From Hymenobacter sp. HSC-4F20 (GTDB lineage Bacteria; Bacteroidota; Bacteroidia; Cytophagales; Hymenobacteraceae), in contig NZ_JAHZTD010000003.1 in assembly GCF_019599275.1 (NCBI RefSeq), forward strand, positions 434,001 to 498,000: a stretch of 64,000 bases of DNA, read 5' to 3'. The notes beneath the pieces were generated by a model. That model did no database searches and was not told the DNA's origin. It was given only the letters and a program-made list of their open reading frames with translations. Shown here piece after piece: positions 1 to 8,667 of this stretch. The position numbers were made by a program, and so were the translations under genes. How positions within the stretch are numbered: the stretch's first letter is position 1; each line of letters opens with the position of its first letter.

Positions 1-539
1 CGGTACCCGGCGACCCGGCCAAGGAAACCGTGCAGCAGCGCGCCTACTTTCAGCAGCACGGCCGCACTTTGCTCACCGCCTACCTCGAAACCGAGTTGCG
101 CGAGCAGCAGCGGCTAGTGCTAGAAAACGAGCACTGGGTAGTGCTGGTACCCTTCTGGGCCGCTTGGCCCTTTGAAACACTGGTGCTACCGCGCCGCGCC
201 GTGCAGGATATTACCCAGCTTACCGAGGCAGAGCGCACCGGCCTGGCCGACGCCCTGCGCCGCCTCACTATTCGCTACGATAACCTGTTCCAAACGTCCT
301 TCCCCTACTCCGCCGGCCTGCACCAGCGCCCCACCGACGGGGCCGAATACCCCGAGTGGCACTTGCACCTGCACTTTTACCCGCCCCTGCTACGCTCGGC
401 CACTGTGCGCAAGTTTATGGTGGGCTACGAGTTGCTGGCCAACCCCCAGCGCGACATTACCCCCGAGTACGCTGCCCAGCGCCTGCGCGAGCTACCCGAG
501 GTGCATTATAAGCAAGCCCCGGTACAGGAAGCTCGTTAG
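1..539 (+). CDS. galT: Galactose-1-phosphate uridylyltransferase, C-terminal part
   Basis: Open reading frame already running at base 3, so the N-terminus lies outside the window. The product exchanges UMP between UDP-glucose and galactose-1-phosphate in the Leloir pathway. The visible part carries the family's C-terminal metal-site signature, PEWHLHLHFYPP, followed by the conserved stretch FMVGYELLANPQRDITPEYA. The catalytic HPH motif would lie upstream and cannot be checked. It converges on a GH43 gene across a strong bidirectional terminator. Its position beside glycan-degrading genes suggests galactose released from the same kind of polymer may be used, but that link is inference. Confidence 0.9.
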   Translation, partial: VPGDPAKETVQQRAYFQQHGRTLLTAYLETELREQQRLVLENEHWVVLVPFWAAWPFETLVLPRRAVQDITQLTEAERTGLADALRRLTIRYDNLFQTSFPYSAGLHQRPTDGAEYPEWHLHLHFYPPLLRSATVRKFMVGYELLANPQRDITPEYAAQRLRELPEVHYKQAPVQEAR

Positions 540-554
540 ACCAGCCCTCTTCCC

Positions 555-595
555 AACGCAACGCCCCACCGTGCAGTACGGTGGGGCGTTGCGTT
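555..595. terminator. Bidirectional terminator between galT and GH43
   Basis: Perfect 18-bp inverted repeat (555-572 and 578-595) around a 5-nt loop, lying between two convergent stop codons. A short T-rich stretch follows on the plus strand. It can serve both genes. Confidence 0.8.
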
Positions 596-610
596 GTTTG
601 CGAAAGAGCT

Positions 611-1675
611 TCACTCCCCCGATGGCCGGGCCACGGGCTGGCCGATTGGCACCGGAGCGCCAAAATTCGGAGTTCCATCGAGGTTCCAGGTAAAGGGCTG
701 AGCCCGGGGCGTGCGGAACCGGCCGCAGCCCTGGCCGGGCTCGTCGTTGGCGTGGTAAAGAATCCAGTCCTGGGTGCCGTCGGGCGACTTGAAGAAGGAA
801 TTGTGACCGGGCGCGTACACCTTGTTGGCCGCGTTTTGCTGGAACACCGGCGTGGACGACTTGGTCCAGGAGCCGGGTTGCAGCAGGTCGCTGTCGGCGG
901 AAGCCGTGAGCATGCCCAAGGCGTAGAAATCCGTCCAGCAGCCACTGGCCGAGTAAATCAGGAATAGCTTGTCGCCGTGGCGCAACACCTCCGGGCCTTC
1001 ATTCACATCGACGTGGGGCGGGTCCTGGGGGTTGTTCAGGTCGCCGTTTCGCTCCCAGCTGTACACCGGCGTCGAAACTTTCAGGCGCGGGCCATCAATG
1101 GTCCAGGGGTTTTTCAGGCGGGCCAGGTAGATGTCCTGACGGCCGTTCACGTCGCCTTCCCACCCCGACCACACAACGTAGAGCTGCCCGTTGTTCTCGA
1201 ACACCGAACCATCAATGGCCCACTTGTCAGCAGTGTCGCGGAGCTGGCCTTTGTCAACCCAAGTACCCTCCAGCGGATCGGCGGCGCTATTTTCGAGCAC
1301 CCAGAGACGGTGCGTTTGGTTGGTGCCGGCATCGGCGGCGTAGTAGAGGTACCACTTGTTTCCGATGCGGTGCAGCTCCGGAGCCCAGATGTCGCGGGAG
1401 TTGGGGCCAGTGGCCGGCGGTGTCCAGACAACCTTGTGCGGGGCCGTTTTCAGCTGGCTTAGCGACGTGGTTTTCCAGAGCGTGATGTTGCGGCCGGTGG
1501 TGTGGGTGTAGTAGTAATAGCCGTTGTGGTAAATGCTCCAGGGGTCGGCCCCGGCCGGCAGCAGTGGATTGGTGAAGGTAGCGGCAGGCCCCGTACCGGT
1601 GGCCGACTGCTGAGCCTGGGCACCGCTGCTTAGCAGAACGGCACTAAGTAGCAGACGCCAAACTGTATTTCTCAT
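611..1675 (-). CDS. GH43 family glycoside hydrolase (secreted)
   Basis: 354 residues with a Sec signal peptide (MRNTVWRLLLSAVLLSSGAQAQ). Single five-bladed beta-propeller domain of glycoside hydrolase family 43, which removes or cuts arabinose or xylose units from plant-type polysaccharides. The three expected acidic residues are visible: Asp44 in ADPW (base), Asp155 in IDGSVFEN (pKa modulator) and Glu226 in NEGPEV (acid). It is about the usual length for a one-domain GH43. The protein is clearly paralogous to the GH43 at 2884-3918, sharing NITLWKT and TGPNSRDIWAPELH. It is the last gene of the leftward set. Exact substrate is not readable; alpha-L-arabinofuranosidase or beta-xylosidase are the main options. 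Confidence 0.87.
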   Translation of the reverse strand: MRNTVWRLLLSAVLLSSGAQAQQSATGTGPAATFTNPLLPAGADPWSIYHNGYYYYTHTTGRNITLWKTTSLSQLKTAPHKVVWTPPATGPNSRDIWAPELHRIGNKWYLYYAADAGTNQTHRLWVLENSAADPLEGTWVDKGQLRDTADKWAIDGSVFENNGQLYVVWSGWEGDVNGRQDIYLARLKNPWTIDGPRLKVSTPVYSWERNGDLNNPQDPPHVDVNEGPEVLRHGDKLFLIYSASGCWTDFYALGMLTASADSDLLQPGSWTKSSTPVFQQNAANKVYAPGHNSFFKSPDGTQDWILYHANDEPGQGCGRFRTPRAQPFTWNLDGTPNFGAPVPIGQPVARPSGE

Positions 1676-1737
1676 GGGTAGGCTATTTGAACTAGAGCAA
1701 AAGCGAGCCGCTAGCGTTGGCTAACTGACAGCTCCGG

Positions 1738-2838
1738 CTACTTGCCGTTGGTTTTGCGGATTAGGTCGGTTTCGTCCTGGTGGTAGGGGGTGCCATCTTT
1801 GCGGAAAACTTCGTGGAACCATTCGCCCGGCTCGCCGCCGTTGGCAATGGGCACGTCCCACTGGTACTTGGTGTTGGTTTTACCGTCGACGAGGCCCCAG
1901 TTGATGGCGCCGATGTTATGCTTTTTCAGCAGGGGCAGGATGTTGACGAAGCGCGAGTTGCGCGGGCGGGCCATGTACTCAGTACAAATCATCGGGCGGC
2001 CGTGGGTTTTCAGCAACTCAATTACTCGTTCGTGGGCAGCCACGTCGTCGTAGTTGTGGTAGGTCATCACGTCGGAGTTCAGGGCCTGAAAGGTGTTCAG
2101 CTCCGTGAGGCCCCAGTTCCACAGGCCCGAGCTAAGGGGCTGGCTGGGGTTTACTTCGCGGGCCCAGGCAAATACGTTGCGCAGCAGCGGCAACGAGGCG
2201 TTGCCCTTGTTGTTGTTGCCGGGCTCGTTGTACAGGTCCCAGAGCAGAATGCGCTTGTCGGTGGCAAAGCTGCGCAGCACGTCCTGCACGTAAGGCTTGA
2301 GCTTTACGAAGGTAGCCGAGTCGCGGGAGGCGGGGTCGCCGGGGTCCTGGGCCCAACCCGAGTTGTGGATGCCGGACTTTGGGGCGGGCTGCACGCCAGC
2401 TTTGGGGTCCTTGTTCCAGCAGTCGTCAAAGAACACGAACATGGTCTGGATGTGGTGCTTATCGGCAATAGCGAGGTAGTCGTTCACGCGCTTCTTGAAG
2501 CCCTGCGGGTCCTGCTGCCAGGCCAGGCTGTGCAGAAACACGCGCATGGTGTTGAACCCAATGCCCTCGGCCCAGCCCAGCTCCCGGTCGATGGTGGCGG
2601 GGTCGAAGGTGTCGGCCTGCCACATTTCCAGCTGGTTGATGGCCGTGCTGGGCGCGAAGTTCGCCCCCGACATCCAGGGGTGCGTTTTATACCAAGCTTT
2701 GGCCTTCTCCGCCGACCAGCGCTGACCTTGCAGAGCCGCGGCGGTAGCCGCCGCTCCTTTGGTTTTGATTTTGGTTTTCTGGGCGAAGGTGCTGGTGGTG
2801 GCAGCCAGCAGCCAGACGAGAAGCAGCAGTTTTTTCAT
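1738..2838 (-). CDS. Clan GH-A glycoside hydrolase (GH5-like)
   Basis: 366 residues with signal peptide MKKLLLLVWLLAATTSTFAQ. The (beta/alpha)8 retaining-hydrolase pattern of clan GH-A is visible: acid/base Glu205 in LWDLYNEPG at the end of strand 4 and nucleophile Glu287 in ICTEYMAR at the end of strand 7, about 82 residues apart. Bacteroidota homologues are often annotated as 1,4-beta-xylanase or cellulase-family protein without biochemical proof. It lies between two GH43 paralogues in the leftward set, so a role on the same polymer is likely. The exact GH family (GH5, or a GH-A family close to it) cannot be settled by eye. Confidence 0.7.
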   Translation of the reverse strand: MKKLLLLVWLLAATTSTFAQKTKIKTKGAAATAAALQGQRWSAEKAKAWYKTHPWMSGANFAPSTAINQLEMWQADTFDPATIDRELGWAEGIGFNTMRVFLHSLAWQQDPQGFKKRVNDYLAIADKHHIQTMFVFFDDCWNKDPKAGVQPAPKSGIHNSGWAQDPGDPASRDSATFVKLKPYVQDVLRSFATDKRILLWDLYNEPGNNNKGNASLPLLRNVFAWAREVNPSQPLSSGLWNWGLTELNTFQALNSDVMTYHNYDDVAAHERVIELLKTHGRPMICTEYMARPRNSRFVNILPLLKKHNIGAINWGLVDGKTNTKYQWDVPIANGGEPGEWFHEVFRKDGTPYHQDETDLIRKTNGK

Positions 2839-2883
2839 GTACTGTACGAAAGGAAAAGAAATAGTGGTAAAAGAAAGCGCCCT

Positions 2884-3918
2884 CTACTCGCCCGAGGGCT
2901 TCAGCTGGGGCTGGGTCAGCGACACGGGGGCACCGAAGGTAGGCGTACCGTCGGGGTTCCAGGTGAAGCGTTGCATGCGGGAGCTGCGGCCGGCGCATTT
3001 CCCGTCGGCAGCGGTTTTGGCATGGTACACAATCCAGTCCTCGCGCCCGTCCGGCGACTTGGTGAAGCAGTTATGCCCGGTGCCCCACACAGCGTTTTCA
3101 GCCGAGGGGTAAAATACCGGCGAAGGCGTTTTCGTCCAGGATTCCGGCCTGAGCGGATTGCTGCCCTTGGCGGCCACCAGCATACCCAGCGAGTAGTTAT
3201 CGTCCCAGCAGGCGCTGGCCGAATACACGAGAAGCAGCTGGCCCTTTTTCCCCGGCAAAAACTCCGGCCCCTCCAGAATCTGGCGGCCTCCGCCTTTTTC
3301 CCAGTCGTAGGTAGGCCGGGCAATAATTACCTCCTGGCCTGGGCGCAGGGCCCAGGGGGTTTGCATGGGGGCAATGGCCAGCACGCTTTGGGCCCCTACG
3401 TAGGCCGAGTAGACAAAATAGCGCTGCCCACCGTGCTCGAACACCGAGCCATCGAGGCCCGGGTACTGGGTATTCACCTTGCCTTTGTCAGTCCACCGGC
3501 CGGTAGTGGGGTCGGCGCTGGCGTTTTCCAGCACGAACACGTAGCGCGCGTTGTCGCCGGGGCTGGCCTGGTCAGTGGCCGTGTAGTAGAGGTACCACTT
3601 GCCGTCGAGGAAGTGCAGCTCCGGGGCCCAGATGTCGCGGGAGTTGGGGCCGGTGGCCGGCGGCGTCCAGACTACGGCGGCCGGGGCGTCGCGCAGCTGG
3701 CTTAGCGCCTTGGTTTTCCAGAGCGTGATGTTGCTCCCCGTCGTGTTGGTGTAGTAATAATAGCCCCTGTGCTGCGTCACCCATGGATCGGGGCCATCGT
3801 TGCGTAAGGGGTTGCGGAACGTGCCGGCGGGCTGCTGGGCCGCAGCGCCGGAGGTCAGCCCGGCAGTGGTGAGGGCGGCGCCGAGCAGCGCGGTGCCCAG
3901 GAAGCGGAAAAGGGGCAT
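2884..3918 (-). CDS. GH43 family glycoside hydrolase, paralogue of 611-1675
   Basis: 344 residues, secreted (signal about residues 1-28, ending GAAAQQ). The GH43 catalytic triad is present: Asp44 in PDPW, Asp156 in LDGSVFEH and Glu216 in LEGPEF. Long identical stretches with the GH43 at 611-1675, including WTPPATGPNSRDIWAPELH and the RPSGE/KPSGE C-terminus, show a local duplication, with the GH5-like gene now between the copies. The two differ around the active-site glutamate (NEGPEV versus LEGPEF), so they may act on different linkages or chain positions. The gap to its neighbours is short (45-50 bp), consistent with one transcript. Confidence 0.87.
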   Translation of the reverse strand: MPLFRFLGTALLGAALTTAGLTSGAAAQQPAGTFRNPLRNDGPDPWVTQHRGYYYYTNTTGSNITLWKTKALSQLRDAPAAVVWTPPATGPNSRDIWAPELHFLDGKWYLYYTATDQASPGDNARYVFVLENASADPTTGRWTDKGKVNTQYPGLDGSVFEHGGQRYFVYSAYVGAQSVLAIAPMQTPWALRPGQEVIIARPTYDWEKGGGRQILEGPEFLPGKKGQLLLVYSASACWDDNYSLGMLVAAKGSNPLRPESWTKTPSPVFYPSAENAVWGTGHNCFTKSPDGREDWIVYHAKTAADGKCAGRSSRMQRFTWNPDGTPTFGAPVSLTQPQLKPSGE

Positions 3919-3966
3919 GGAAACAGGAAAGGGGTAGTAAACTAGACAGTGGAGGGGTAGCGAGTG

Positions 3967-6039
3967 TTAGTTCTCGGTGGCCGTGGGTACTACCGGAAAG
4001 GCTACCACGCGCAGGGTGGTGCAGCCGTAGGGAATCAGGGTGATTCTCTCGGTTTCGGCGCTGACCTCGCCCTTGTAAACCTCCTCGCGCGAGGTAACGG
4101 GCTGGGGCGCCACGTTGCCGATGAGCTGCCAGCCTGGAATGCGGCGGGCAGGAGCCGTCAGCTCAACGGGGGCCCGCTCGGCGCTCCAGACGGTGCCCGC
4201 TTGGTCTGGCAGCCACGGTGTTTGCCTAACGGTCAGGTGCTGCTCGGGCTGCTCGATAAGCTTCTTGGGCAGGCCGTAGTTCCAGGGGCCAGCGGGCCTG
4301 AACTCGTAGTAGTCGCCTTCTTCCTGAATCCTACCCTTAGTTTGCGTGTGAGGCACTTTCAGGGCGTACACGAGGGGGCCCCGCTCTACGGCGCGGGAGT
4401 TGCGGCCCCAGCGCGAGGTGGTAAGAGGCATGGGCAACTGCAGAGTCAGTACATCCTTGTTTTTCCACTCCCGGTTCAGCGTCACAACCTGCCCGCCTTT
4501 CTCGGAGCGGAGGGGCTGGCCATTTAGCAACAGGGTAGCCTGCGGGCACCAGCCCGGAATGCGCAAGGCCAGCGGGAAGGCTACTTTCTTCTTGGTTTCC
4601 ACTACGAAGCGCACCTGCTCCTCGAAGGGGTAATTGGTTTCCTCGCGCACCGTTACGGGCACGTTACTGGCCACGGTGGTCGTCAGTACGTTGGGGGCGT
4701 ATTCCAGGGCGGCTAGGCCGTGGGTGGGGGTGGCGTACCAGAGGTGGCTGGTGAACTTGGTCCAGCCCTGGTGCTGGTTGGAGGTGCAGCAGGTGTAGCC
4801 CGCGTAGGGCCCGAACACATTGTTCATGCCCCGCTCGAAGGGCAGGGAGAAGTCGTACACGCCGCGGGCGACCTGCACCTGGTTGGCCACCTGGAAGTAC
4901 TGCCGGCTCTGGAAGTCGGGGGCAGTTTGGGTGGGTAGGGCGTTATAGGTCATACGCTCCAGGGCGTCCATGTAAAGCAGCTCGCCGGTAATGGCAATGG
5001 CCTGCTCCAGCGAGTACATGGTTTCTACGATGGCGCACAGCTCGGTGCCCTGGGTAGGCAGGTTACCGTGCAAGTCCTCATCGGCCGAGAAAATCCCCAT
5101 GGGAAGGCCGTGCAGGGTCATTAAATCAAGCCAGCCGGTGCGCAAGGCCTGGGCGTCCTGGGGGTCGCCAGTGGCTTGGTAGCGGACAACCGGCAGCTTC
5201 AGGCCCTGGCCTACATTCACGCCGTGGCGGTCCATCCACTGCTCGCCGGTTTGGTTGGCCGCGGCTTGCATTACCCAGTCGCGGCCGCCCAGGTAGCGGG
5301 TCCAGGGTGTGGTTTGCTGGGTGAGCAGGTCGCCGAGCTGGAGCAGTTGGGCGTCGCCGGTTTGGCGGTAGAGCCAGTACACCAGTTCCAGGTTGTCGCC
5401 GCCGCGGGCCCGGCTCCACTCGCTCCATTTCACCAGTGGAAAGGCCGGTAAGGTCTGCAATTGATAATGGAAGTACCGGGTCATGAAGGGCAGCACCCGC
5501 GCGTCCTGGGTGGCTTGGTAGTACTGCTTGAGCACCTTTAGCATTACCATGCGCGGCCACCAGTCTTCGCCCTGCTCGCCTACAATGGTAAGGGGGTGGC
5601 CGGCGGCCTGCTCGGCCTTGGTCAGGGGGCCGAAGTACCCGGAGGGGCGCTGGGTGGTCAGGGTCCAGTGGATGTACTTCTGCACTTTGGCTTGCAGGCG
5701 GGCGTCGTTGAGCAGGTAAGCCAGGGGCACGGCGCCGTCGAGCCAGTAAGGCGTTTCTTCCCAGTTGTCGCCCTTGCCGCCGAGCCAGCCATTGTCGTCG
5801 CGGAGCTTGGGGAAGAACTCATCCAAATGCCCGGTGGCCCCCTGATTCATGATTAGGAGCTGTTGCCGCAGCCACCCTTGCGGTCGGATGGCACCCAGCG
5901 GCAGCTCGGTGTACTGCAGGGGCACGAGTGCAACGCCGGCACTTCCCGGGGCGGCCTGGCTCCGGGCCGGGAGGCTGCCCAGCATCACGCTACTTAGTAG
6001 CACGCTGGCAAATGAGTGCCGCAACACAAATTGAGTCAT
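3967..6039 (-). CDS. Beta-L-arabinofuranosidase-type hydrolase (GH127/GH146, DUF1680)
   Basis: 690 residues with N-terminal signal peptide (about 1-29). Matches the DUF1680 fold: an (alpha/alpha)6 barrel followed by beta-sandwich domains. In characterised GH127 beta-L-arabinofuranosidase the active-site zinc is held by Glu-x-Cys and a Cys-Cys pair, the last Cys being the nucleophile. Here Glu333-x-Cys335 (TELCAIVE) and Cys417-Cys418 (GYTCCTSN) are both intact, so it should be active. Length is close to the usual 650-800 residues. Signal peptide and gene order place it with the GH43 enzymes of the leftward set. GH146 shares this fold and is an equally possible family. Confidence 0.87.
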   Translation of the reverse strand: MTQFVLRHSFASVLLSSVMLGSLPARSQAAPGSAGVALVPLQYTELPLGAIRPQGWLRQQLLIMNQGATGHLDEFFPKLRDDNGWLGGKGDNWEETPYWLDGAVPLAYLLNDARLQAKVQKYIHWTLTTQRPSGYFGPLTKAEQAAGHPLTIVGEQGEDWWPRMVMLKVLKQYYQATQDARVLPFMTRYFHYQLQTLPAFPLVKWSEWSRARGGDNLELVYWLYRQTGDAQLLQLGDLLTQQTTPWTRYLGGRDWVMQAAANQTGEQWMDRHGVNVGQGLKLPVVRYQATGDPQDAQALRTGWLDLMTLHGLPMGIFSADEDLHGNLPTQGTELCAIVETMYSLEQAIAITGELLYMDALERMTYNALPTQTAPDFQSRQYFQVANQVQVARGVYDFSLPFERGMNNVFGPYAGYTCCTSNQHQGWTKFTSHLWYATPTHGLAALEYAPNVLTTTVASNVPVTVREETNYPFEEQVRFVVETKKKVAFPLALRIPGWCPQATLLLNGQPLRSEKGGQVVTLNREWKNKDVLTLQLPMPLTTSRWGRNSRAVERGPLVYALKVPHTQTKGRIQEEGDYYEFRPAGPWNYGLPKKLIEQPEQHLTVRQTPWLPDQAGTVWSAERAPVELTAPARRIPGWQLIGNVAPQPVTSREEVYKGEVSAETERITLIPYGCTTLRVVAFPVVPTATEN

Positions 6040-6096
6040 GGATAGTACCTGAACGCCGCGGGCCCTGGTAGGCCAGCACCCGCGGCTATTGACGGC

Positions 6097-8226
6097 TTAG
6101 TGCACTACTACCACGCTGCACCGCTGGGTACTACCTCCACTCGTTAGCCGAGCAGAGTAGAGGCCGGCGGGTAGCGTTTCGGTTGCTAGCACGTTGGTGC
6201 TGGCGACGCCGGCCACGGCCTGCACCGCGAGCTGCCGCACCAGTTGCCCCGTGCTGTTATACAACTCTACCTTCGCTGCCCCCGACTGCTGGGGCACGAA
6301 CGAGAGCGTAAGGGCCTGGGTGGCGGGGTTAGGGTAGGCCATGAAAGCGCCGGCTGGGGTTTCGGCAAGGGTGGCCAGCACGGGGCGGCCGCTGTTCAGC
6401 GGCACCGGCATCAAATCCAGCTTCCAGCGCTGGGCGTCGTTGCCGTTATCGGTGTACTGGTGCACTGCGGTACCAGGGTTTGAGAGGTTATTGTCCACGT
6501 CGAGGCACATGGTAGTGCCTTTGTGCACCAGCTTCACGTAGCCATCACCGAGGTGTACAATCTGCCAGCGCTGGGCGTCGTTGCCGTTATCGGTCCACTG
6601 CTGCACCACGGCGCCGGCGCTGCCGCTGTTGCCGGCCACTTCCAGGCAGAGGTTGGTGCCCCGGTGGCGGATTTTGTAGTAGCCATCGGCCTCCCGCGTG
6701 ATTACCCAGCGCTGGGCGTCACTACCATTATCAGTATACTGGTGCAAGGCGGTACCGGCCGTAACGGAGTTGTTGGGCACATCGAGGCACTGGTTCGTGC
6801 CCTTGTGGGTAAGCCGGTACGTGCCGCCCGACACAATATCAAGGTTCGTGAGCGTAAACTGCCAGCGCTGGGCGTCGTTGCCGTTGTCAGTGTACTGGGC
6901 CACATTGGCGTTGGGAGCACTGCTGTTGCCGGCCACGTCCAGGCACTGGTTTGTGCCCTTGTGCGTGAGCTTGTAATACCCGCCATCCATGGCTTCCACG
7001 CGCCAGCGCTGCCCGTCGGTGCCATTATCGGTGTACTGCTGCACGTTGGCGTTGGGGCTGGCGCTGTTATCGGCTACGTCCAGGCACTGGTTCGTGCCCT
7101 TATGGGTCAGCTTGTAATGGCCGTCGGCTTGCAGGGTTACAACCCAGCGCTGGGCGTCGTTGCCATTGTCGGTGTACTGCGCTACGTTGGCCCCGGGAGC
7201 TGGGCTGTTGCCAGCCACGTCGAGGCACTGGTTCGTGCCCTTGTGCGTGAGCTTATAAGTGCCGCCCGACACGAGGTTGTTGACCGGACAAGTGCCACCG
7301 GGCACCCGCGGGGCTACCCCGTAGTTGGTCATGTTCACCTTCTGAATGGAGCCGTCGGCAGCGAAATACAGCCGGTCGATGGCCACGTAGCGGGTCGAGA
7401 AGTTGTTGTTCTGGTAGCGGTGGTAGGTGATGTAGTACTCGTCGCAGCCCGGAATTTTGGTAATGGAGTGGTGCCCGGCCCCCTGGTTCTGCGCATCCGA
7501 CGACAGCACCGACCCGCGATACGTCCAGGGGCCCAGGGGCGAGGTGCTGGTAGCGTACTGCACGTTGTAGGAGGCGTTGGTCCACGAGCCGTTGGAGTAC
7601 GTCATGTAATAGAGGCCGTTGCGCTTCACCAGGTAGGGCCCCTCCGTATAGTTTTGGGGCGTGATGTTCACTGGGGCATCGGCAGTCAGGCTCACCATGT
7701 CGGGATTCAGCTTGCGGGCCACCAGCCTGCTGCCGTTCGAGCCGCCATAGTAGATGTAGGCCTGCCCGTTGTCATCCACGAACACATGCGGATCAATAAT
7801 GTCCACGGTGTACGGGTCGGAGCCAATGAGGGGGCGGCCAATATCCGTAAACGGGCCAGTAGGGCTGGTACCCACGGCCACTCCTATCTTTACCTCGGCT
7901 GAGTAATAGAAGTAGTATTTGCCATTGCGGGCCACCACGGAGGGCGCCCAGCCATTGAAATCGGCCCAGGTGCACTGGGGTCCCACGTCGAAAATAACGC
8001 CTTCGTCACGCCAGTTGGTAAGGTCGGCCGAGGAGAAGGCGTGGAAATCTTGGCCGCCGGTGCCTTCGTTGGAGGTGGGATAAATGTAGTAGCGGCCATT
8101 AAAGTAATTCATCTCCGGATCGGCGTGGTAGTCGGGCAGCACCGGGTTGCCACTGGTCTGGGCCGCAGCGGGCCGCACGAGCAGCAGGGCTACAACAAGG
8201 CGAAAAAGAAATAGACAGTGCTTCAT
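6097..8226 (-). CDS. GH43 enzyme with two ricin-type trefoils and a T9SS sorting domain
   Basis: 709 residues from the ATG at 8226; an upstream in-frame extension to 8283 lacks sense because MKHCLFLFRLVVALLL is a proper signal peptide. Domains: GH43 propeller (about 25-312) with Asp36 (HADPE), Asp145 (IDPHVF) and Glu195 (TEGPYL). Then come six tandem units of about 47 residues with KLTHKGTNQCLDV and YTDNGNDAQRW, which make two ricin B/CBM13 beta-trefoils (about 318-610). Last is a type IX secretion C-terminal domain (about 640-709, starting near YPNPATQALTLSF). It is probably exported to the cell surface or released, and the trefoils would bind galactose- or xylose-like sugars. First gene of the leftward set, with a LacI-type palindrome about 95 bp upstream. 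Confidence 0.9.
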   Translation of the reverse strand: MKHCLFLFRLVVALLLVRPAAAQTSGNPVLPDYHADPEMNYFNGRYYIYPTSNEGTGGQDFHAFSSADLTNWRDEGVIFDVGPQCTWADFNGWAPSVVARNGKYYFYYSAEVKIGVAVGTSPTGPFTDIGRPLIGSDPYTVDIIDPHVFVDDNGQAYIYYGGSNGSRLVARKLNPDMVSLTADAPVNITPQNYTEGPYLVKRNGLYYMTYSNGSWTNASYNVQYATSTSPLGPWTYRGSVLSSDAQNQGAGHHSITKIPGCDEYYITYHRYQNNNFSTRYVAIDRLYFAADGSIQKVNMTNYGVAPRVPGGTCPVNNLVSGGTYKLTHKGTNQCLDVAGNSPAPGANVAQYTDNGNDAQRWVVTLQADGHYKLTHKGTNQCLDVADNSASPNANVQQYTDNGTDGQRWRVEAMDGGYYKLTHKGTNQCLDVAGNSSAPNANVAQYTDNGNDAQRWQFTLTNLDIVSGGTYRLTHKGTNQCLDVPNNSVTAGTALHQYTDNGSDAQRWVITREADGYYKIRHRGTNLCLEVAGNSGSAGAVVQQWTDNGNDAQRWQIVHLGDGYVKLVHKGTTMCLDVDNNLSNPGTAVHQYTDNGNDAQRWKLDLMPVPLNSGRPVLATLAETPAGAFMAYPNPATQALTLSFVPQQSGAAKVELYNSTGQLVRQLAVQAVAGVASTNVLATETLPAGLYSARLTSGGSTQRCSVVVVH
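6420..7262. repeat. Six in-frame repeats coding the ricin trefoil units
   Basis: About 140-bp units repeated six times inside the GH43-trefoil gene, visible from the recurring 'ccagcgctgggcgtcgt' block. They are coding repeats (QxW trefoil subdomains), not a CRISPR array: there are no unique spacers and the reading frame is unbroken. Confidence 0.85.
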
Positions 8227-8318
8227 GGTTGTGGTGGGGTTGGGTGAAAGAAATAGGACTAAAGGAGCACATGATTGGGCCAAGCGCAGGGGCTCTTACT
8301 AGCTAAAAATTCCCTTGC

Positions 8319-8330
8319 GCAAACGTTTGC
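8319..8330. promoter_or_regulatory. LacI-type operator candidate, leftward set
   Basis: Perfect 12-bp palindrome GCAAACGTTTGC with a central CG, the typical core of LacI/GalR-family operators. It lies about 95 bp upstream of the GH43-trefoil start codon, and the same core recurs at 8595-8606. The likely binder is the LacI regulator at 13956-14978; that pairing is inference. Confidence 0.65.
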
Positions 8331-8558
8331 ACCTACAGAAAATAGAGGTAGAGCAACGCATGCAGACCTCTCAGACTCACGACTGGCTGCTTTACACAAG
8401 GAAAATCAGCCTCTCATACCCCGGCCTACGGGTAGGGAGTCAGGTAGTACGCCAGACGTTTCTTGCTACCATCCTACTTCTCCTTCTAAGTAGAGAAAGG
8501 AGAAAGGGAGAAGTCCAGAAGAGGCGCATAGTACCTAACGCATACTGACTAGGACGAA

Positions 8559-8591
8559 AGTTGTGCTGCAATCTAAGTTTGCAGCACAACT
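8559..8591. promoter_or_regulatory. 13-bp-arm inverted repeat next to the operator
   Basis: Arms AGTTGTGCTGCAA (8559-8571) and TTGCAGCACAACT (8579-8591) are perfect complements around a 7-nt spacer. It ends just before the 16-bp operator palindrome at 8593. It could be a hairpin in the leader of the rightward transcript or the site of a second regulator. Confidence 0.55.
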
Positions 8592-8592
8592 A

Positions 8593-8608
8593 ATGCAAAC
8601 GTTTGCAT
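8593..8608. promoter_or_regulatory. LacI-type operator candidate, rightward set
   Basis: Perfect 16-bp palindrome ATGCAAACGTTTGCAT with a central CG, 60 bp before the GH172 start codon. It shares the 12-bp core with the site at 8319-8330 and has longer symmetry, so it may be the stronger site. Confidence 0.7.
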
Positions 8609-8667
8609 CTTTCTCTGCATCTTGGTGCCTGTTGTTCTGCCACTCGCTCTGTCTTCCCCCACCCGCT

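Noticed and set aside
1780..3705. 641-residue plus-strand reading frame
   Set aside because: It lies opposite two genes with clear signal peptides and catalytic motifs; its translation is Val/Gly/Ala/Arg-rich with no domain, the usual shadow in GC-rich DNA.
6420..7262. Regular repeats looking like a CRISPR array
   Set aside because: Units are in frame, about 140 bp and code for trefoil subdomains; no short repeat/spacer structure.
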